Shown here: positions 44,001 through 46,882 of the stretch, one piece after another
Position numbering within the stretch: position 1 is the stretch's first letter
Layout of the letters: each line of letters begins with the position of its first letter
Origin: Agitococcus lubricus
Lineage (GTDB): Bacteria; Pseudomonadota; Gammaproteobacteria; Pseudomonadales; Moraxellaceae
Direction of reading: 5' to 3'
Length of the DNA: 46,882 nt
Assembly (NCBI RefSeq): GCF_003051055.1
Contig: NZ_QAON01000020.1
Span: 1 to 46,882 of the forward strand
The notes under the pieces: generated by a model
What the model was told of the DNA's origin: nothing
The model's input: only the letters and a program-made list of their open reading frames with translations
The model's database searches: none
Program-made: the position numbers and the translations under genes

Positions 44001-44861
44001 AGTTGGTCTATTCCTAAAATTGAGCTGTATCTGGCAGATGTTAATTTTAAGTCTTGGCCTAAGCTCGCACACTCCGAAATCAGAGCGACTGTCTTACCGA
44101 CCTCTAAAGGGATTCGGCTCACCCAAGCCAGCTTAAAAAATGCCTTATTTACGATAGACAGTACGCTAGACTGGCAATGGCGTGGCACAGAGTCAACTAG
44201 TTATTCTGGCCAATTAGTACTCAATAATGCCGCTAATTTGTTTACAGCGTTTAACCGTGACCCCTTATTAAGTAGTCAACAAGCGAATGCCCATCTGAGT
44301 TTACAATGGGCTGGTAGCCCTACCGCCTTAGATTTGGCACACTTAAACGGTCAATTGAGTGTGAGTTTAGATAAAGGGCGTGTATTAAACCTAAATCGTT
44401 TAGTCAGTTTGTCGCGTTTATTAGGGGTACTAGACACAGATAACTTTAAGCGCCGACTCAAATTCGATTTTAGTGACATTACGCAAAAAGGATTAGCCTA
44501 CGACAAACTGACCTTCAAAGCGCATATCAGTGAGGGGGTACTAAAGAATCAATTAGCGTTTATTAGCCCGTCCTTAAAAGCACAGGGGCAAGGCGAAGTG
44601 AATCTAGTGACCCAAAGTTTAGACCAACAAGTCGATATTTCTGTGCCTATTAGTAGTGCCGTTCCTTATGCTGCCGCCGTCGTTGCAGGCCCTGTGGTGG
44701 GTGGCGCTTTGGTAGCGGCCGAAGCCTTATTGGATGACCCTCTCACCAAGGCCACCACCTTGCATTATCAGTTACAAGGTAATTGGCAAAACCCTACCAT
44801 TCATCGTCTCAAAAAACCGATTTTACCGTGGCGTAATTGGTTTAAGTGGGATAAACCCTAA
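41010..44861 (+). CDS. yhdP: AsmA-like envelope protein YhdP
   Basis: A 1283-residue bridge-like protein thought to carry phospholipids between inner and outer membrane. It has one N-terminal transmembrane helix (about 17-42) and then a very long periplasmic beta-rich region. The C-terminal end has the hydrophobic VPYAAAVVAGPVVGGALVAAEALL and LDKATT-type DPLTKATTLHYQL signatures of YhdP. Length matches the family (about 1270). Start: ATG 41010 lies inside rng; a GTG at 41031 just after the rng stop would shorten the cytoplasmic tail by seven residues and is equally plausible. Confidence 0.93.
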   Translation: MTLYWCKVASWRTWRKVGIGLALGCCLLLCVVALLATFVLPMASHYQSRIEQQLSVAMQTPVKVTSLEAYWLGIEPDITIKGLKIYHPQHANVVLLEIPYIHLELALWQSLWHWDIRLDAQAKGISLQLAQQATGEWVIKELLALGPSRPEVRKTAVNWLLKQADLRFDELKIHLQPYQAPSIQLDDLRLINRNRGQQHDFRLYANWQQQPLKLFANLTAKADFLQASAWSGQLYTQLPTQAWQPWLHRSLTPNLGLENLLAGAEVWASLRQGQLTGLNAKLNIAHVRANYQQQNIEAQITTLFSWQQQAQGWQLDVDHVTGNINHHPVQLPNFRLLQSAAHYYRLDTSRFDIKDIVTIGHVVAPTVFRDWLRQAQPQGTIDHLALAWQTTEAAPTLLLAQVQAKAVTVKATASSIGVQNADFWLTHQPTGGVGALTIKRGVLDLKQAYRVPTPVNQLHAKLRWSADEHAWYVETNKITVANADAHGEALLKLRIPKQDPSATEMRLLASIDEGNLASVWRYVPWPPAGDDTLAWLKSALVAGRIKHGDFLYDGVLIDTPQRAPSTMQMNFWIEDGQLAYQAGWPMLKQLDAKVSIYNRRLEVMASQGQIYQSIPRHIHAVIPDLSQPVLNLTADIDATGDDMMRLFQETPLQSDTGRVAQLLHINGEIAGQLALRIPLTTANQDDVYVKVKADLTGNPVILKQSSEFDLWLTGTVNYETGRGLTSQTIQGYFLSQPVSVKLASLLDNQDVAAIQIQANGQIAPNNLKPWLGDLTRSMKGKTQYQAALTVPVSDEPVHISLSSDLQGWTIDLPEPLGKKQSAIPFHYEMQLDNQQEQSAYLMYGTRLQTGFAIKDGKITRALVQLGESWLGDLPPEGLWVKGRLGSVDIGEWLPWLRPAANNIAPKNVATVLPELQSFAVDIDRLSYGNYLLRDVRLGLEQESNQQWRLQILSNDLSGEALLPHTAQQPLVLRIQNLSLPFENTGQVQSMMQLKGQDSWSIPKIELYLADVNFKSWPKLAHSEIRATVLPTSKGIRLTQASLKNALFTIDSTLDWQWRGTESTSYSGQLVLNNAANLFTAFNRDPLLSSQQANAHLSLQWAGSPTALDLAHLNGQLSVSLDKGRVLNLNRLVSLSRLLGVLDTDNFKRRLKFDFSDITQKGLAYDKLTFKAHISEGVLKNQLAFISPSLKAQGQGEVNLVTQSLDQQVDISVPISSAVPYAAAVVAGPVVGGALVAAEALLDDPLTKATTLHYQLQGNWQNPTIHRLKKPILPWRNWFKWDKP

Positions 44862-44919
44862 CGAGTTTCAAAGACAGGCATGAGCTGCCGAGTCAGTGCT
44901 AAGAAGAAAGGAGAACTGC

Positions 44920-45747
44920 ATGTCTGTCCGTGTTGCAGCCATTCAAATGTTAAGCAGTGAGCAATTAGCGAGTAATTTACAAACAGCTACCCAGTTATTT
45001 GCGCAAGCCAAAGCACAAGGCGCGTGTTTAGTGGTACTGCCTGAAAACTTTGCCATGTTTGCCGCAGGGGTGCAGTATCAAACAGCGGTTACGCATTTTG
45101 TCGAGATTCAACAATGGTTGGCTGAGCAAGCAAAACAACAGCAATTATGGATTATTGCTGGTAGTATACCTTGTGCATTCAGACCTGATGGCAGCCCTGT
45201 ACCCGATAAAAAAGTGCGTTCTTGTTGTCTTGTCTATAACCCACAAGGTGACTGTGTCGCGCGTTATGATAAAATTCATTTGTTTGATGTACAGGTAAAC
45301 GATGCCCAAGGCAGCTACCAAGAGTCGGCCACCTTTGAGCAGGGTACAGACCTCGTCGTCGTAAAAACCCCCTTTGCTAATATCGGCTTAAGTATTTGTT
45401 ATGATGTCCGCTTTCCTGTGCTTTATCAGCGATTACGTGATTTAGGCGCAGAGATAATAGTCGTACCCGCTGCTTTTACCTATTTAACAGGCCAAGCCCA
45501 TTGGCAGACCTTATTACGTGCGCGCGCCATAGAAACACAATGTTTAGTCATTGGTGCAGGGCAAGGCGGACAGCATAACGCGCTACGTCGTACTTGGGGA
45601 CATAGCCAAATTATTGACGCATGGGGAAATGTGTTGGCTGAACAACAGGAAGTGGGTGCAGGCGTGGTTGTCGCTGATTATGATTTAGTCGAGCAGTACA
45701 GAATTCGTCAACAAATGCCACTTTTGCAACACCGACGGCTATGCTAA
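44920..45747 (+). CDS. carbon-nitrogen hydrolase (nitrilase superfamily, Nit1-like)
   Basis: A 275-residue amidase-type enzyme with the Glu-Lys-Cys triad: Glu42 in LPENFAMF, Lys118 in YDKIHLFDV and Cys160 in SICYDVRFP. YDKIHLFDV and the overall length fit the Nit1 branch, deaminated-glutathione amidase, though this is by resemblance only. ATG 44920 is chosen because AAGGAG lies 6 nt upstream; the frame is open eight codons further up. It follows yhdP by 58 bp; the same order (yhdP then a nitrilase) occurs in other gammaproteobacteria. Confidence 0.9.
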   Translation: MSVRVAAIQMLSSEQLASNLQTATQLFAQAKAQGACLVVLPENFAMFAAGVQYQTAVTHFVEIQQWLAEQAKQQQLWIIAGSIPCAFRPDGSPVPDKKVRSCCLVYNPQGDCVARYDKIHLFDVQVNDAQGSYQESATFEQGTDLVVVKTPFANIGLSICYDVRFPVLYQRLRDLGAEIIVVPAAFTYLTGQAHWQTLLRARAIETQCLVIGAGQGGQHNALRRTWGHSQIIDAWGNVLAEQQEVGAGVVVADYDLVEQYRIRQQMPLLQHRRLC

Positions 45748-45897
45748 AACACAGTGCTAGCGTATATTTAACAAGCATATACAGACAGAATCTTGCAATC
45801 ATGCAACACAGTCGACAGTAATAAAACTTTTTTTTTATAGAATGATGAAGCCAGTCTTGCATTGGTATAAGCAGTAGCAGAATGATGGAGAGCAATA

Positions 45898-46362
45898 ATG
45901 AGCGATAGCTTGGCGGATTATTTAGGACAAGTCCCTATCTTTTCTAATCTCACATTGCCTGAGCTGCAAACTATCGAAAAATATATGTTTTTTAATAAAG
46001 TAGAATCAGGTGAGTTTGTTTTCAAAGAAGGCGAAAAAGGCGACTATGTGTGTTTTGTCATGCACGGTGCTTTAGATGTGATTAAACTAAACCAACATGC
46101 CCAGCCTGTGGTGATTACTACCTTGGCAAAAGGAAGTTCTATTGGTGAAATGGCACTGATTGATAAATTAACCCGTTCAGCCTCCGTGCGTGCGTGTACA
46201 GCGTCTGGTTTAATTGTGTTAACCCGTAAAGGCTTTGAGATGATTCTGAAGTTACACCCAGAAATTGGCATTAAAATTTTGAAGGGGATAGCATCCTTGC
46301 TCAGTATTAACTTGCGCAAAACCTCTGACAAATTAGCCGAGTTTATGCCGCCGTTGGCTTAA
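45898..46362 (+). CDS. single-domain cyclic nucleotide-binding protein
   Basis: A 154-residue protein consisting essentially of one CRP-type cNMP-binding fold (about 10-130). The phosphate-binding cassette GEMALIDKLTRSASVRA (about 84-100) keeps the G-E and R-S-A positions. There is no helix-turn-helix after it; the last 25 residues are a helical tail. It is therefore a stand-alone cyclic-nucleotide sensor, not a transcription factor; its partner is unknown. GGAG lies 6 nt before the start codon. The gene converges with the pilin fragment with no gap. Confidence 0.85.
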   Translation: MSDSLADYLGQVPIFSNLTLPELQTIEKYMFFNKVESGEFVFKEGEKGDYVCFVMHGALDVIKLNQHAQPVVITTLAKGSSIGEMALIDKLTRSASVRACTASGLIVLTRKGFEMILKLHPEIGIKILKGIASLLSINLRKTSDKLAEFMPPLA

Positions 46363-46783
46363 TTAGCGGCATTCAGCAGGAGCTAAATTTGCAGGTACAC
46401 TCCCGATGGGAGCCCCGAGCATGCCCCTGTCATTGGCTGTATTTTGTGTGGCAGAAGAACAAGCCCAGTCAATAGCCCCAGAGGTACCATGGTCGATGGC
46501 GTCAACGAGCTTCTCGGATGCTGTTGCAGACGTTCTGATATACGGGGATAAGTAAATAATATTGGCTGAAGTGCCGAGACCGACAAAATCACTATTGAGG
46601 GTGATTTCAATTTCGCCTGTATCTCTATCAATATGTATTTGGTCAACAAATTTACTGTTGGTGCCTGTACCCCCCGCTTGGGCATTCCAAAAATCGGCAG
46701 TGCGTGCCAAATCGTCCAAAGAGGAAGCGCCTTCACTCGCCACCAGTGTCGTAACGCTTTTGGCCAAATTGAGAGACTCAGTA
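46363..46783 (-). pseudogene. 3' part of a type IV pilin gene, interrupted by an insertion sequence
   Basis: The frame is open from the insertion boundary (TESLNLAKSVTTLV...) to the TAA at 46363-46365. It matches the pilin variable and C-terminal region: after a mid-section it ends with GAIDWACSSATQNTANDRG and a second cysteine in APAEC, the disulfide-bonded D-region of major pilins. The N-terminal leader, the methylated Phe helix (FTLIELM...) and any start codon are missing; going upstream the frame meets TAG inside the inserted DNA. The 5' part presumably lies beyond the insertion element, outside the window. A silent pilin cassette is the alternative reading. Confidence 0.7.
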
Positions 46784-46882
46784 TGATCCTAGCCAACTAA
46801 ATGGACAATTATTCCCTCTAAAGCTAATTTAAGAATTATGTTTGGAGAGAAGAAATGGCAAAACGTTTTAGCCCTGAATTTA
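46784..46882 (+). mobile_element. left end of an apparent IS3-family element
   Basis: Begins with TGATCC...AAATGGACAATT, resembling IS3-family terminal repeats that start with TG and contain ATGGACA, followed 71 nt later by a transposase-like start. The left boundary is placed where pilin coding sequence stops. The element continues past the window edge, so the right repeat and target duplication cannot be checked. Confidence 0.55.
46855..46882 (+). CDS. 5' end of a probable IS3-family OrfA transposase, partial
   Basis: ATG after GGAGAGAAGAA, coding MAKRFSPEF before the window ends. Such an MxKRFSPEFK start is typical of the OrfA helix-turn-helix protein of IS3-family elements. Nine residues are too few to be certain; the inverted-repeat-like sequence upstream and the broken pilin support it. 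Confidence 0.5.

Noticed and set aside
46383-46796. 137-codon open frame overlapping the pilin fragment on the same strand
   Set aside because: The pilin frame has clear family features (DWACSS, paired cysteines); the alternative frame has none.

Overview
The window reads as a gammaproteobacterial chromosome. The gene orders lolB-ispE-tRNA-Gln-prs-rplY-pth-ychF, hemA-prfA-prmC and gatB/A/C next to mreBCD-maf-rng-yhdP, together with a PF10118-type hydrolase and a Moraxella/Acinetobacter-like pilin tail, point to Moraxellaceae or a close relative. That placement is inference; no marker gene was compared.

1-6150 is accessory DNA. At 87-3540 five unrelated same-strand genes are each followed by an attC-like recombination site, so this is an integron gene-cassette array with no integrase in view. 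At 3540-6030 lies a plasmid-like or integrative-element-like module: a small ribbon-helix-helix protein bracketed by two copies of a 13-bp palindrome, two paralogous small proteins sharing a W..STGP..GK motif, a coiled-coil protein, and several short repeats. It ends at a tRNA-Met gene.

6321-15440 holds an esterase-like hydrolase, then the most interesting locus: an RNA-repair / Ro60 island. The sigma54 activator gene rtcR is divergent from rsr (Ro60/TROVE protein), a non-coding stretch, rtcB (RNA ligase) and rtcA (RNA 3'-phosphate cyclase). A near-consensus -24/-12 promoter sits in front of rsr. The ~0.9 kb between rsr and rtcB contains six tandem Y-RNA-like units. Each has a different, self-complementary outer stem, but all share the internal signature ATGC...TACAT. 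They are separated mostly by 7-nt spacers, and one genuine tRNA-Ser(GCU) is embedded among them. Three units carry tRNA-like parts; one contains an almost complete circularly permuted tRNA (T arm, acceptor, D arm). Ro60-associated Y RNAs and tRNA-like YrlA RNAs are known; a six-member mixed array with a real tRNA inside it is what deserves follow-up.

14565-32600 is mostly housekeeping: a PF10118 hydrolase with a divergent TetR regulator and a perfect 30-bp operator-like palindrome, ychF, a GST, pth, rplY, prs, tRNA-Gln, ispE, lolB, a TPR lipoprotein-pathway neighbour, hemA, prfA, prmC, a MoeB/ThiF-type E1-like enzyme, an ABC1 kinase-like protein, a fatty-acid desaturase, a DoxX protein and a Na+/Ca2+ exchanger.

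32645-46362 holds gatB, gatA and gatC (minus strand) divergent from mreB-mreC-mreD-maf-rng-yhdP-nitrilase and a single-domain cyclic-nucleotide-binding protein. The window ends with the 3' part of a type IV pilin gene cut off by the left end of an apparent IS3-family element. Two REPIN-like paired REP elements (12863-12950 and 34112-34194) and a GTTGAGCG-type extragenic repeat are scattered through the chromosome-like part.
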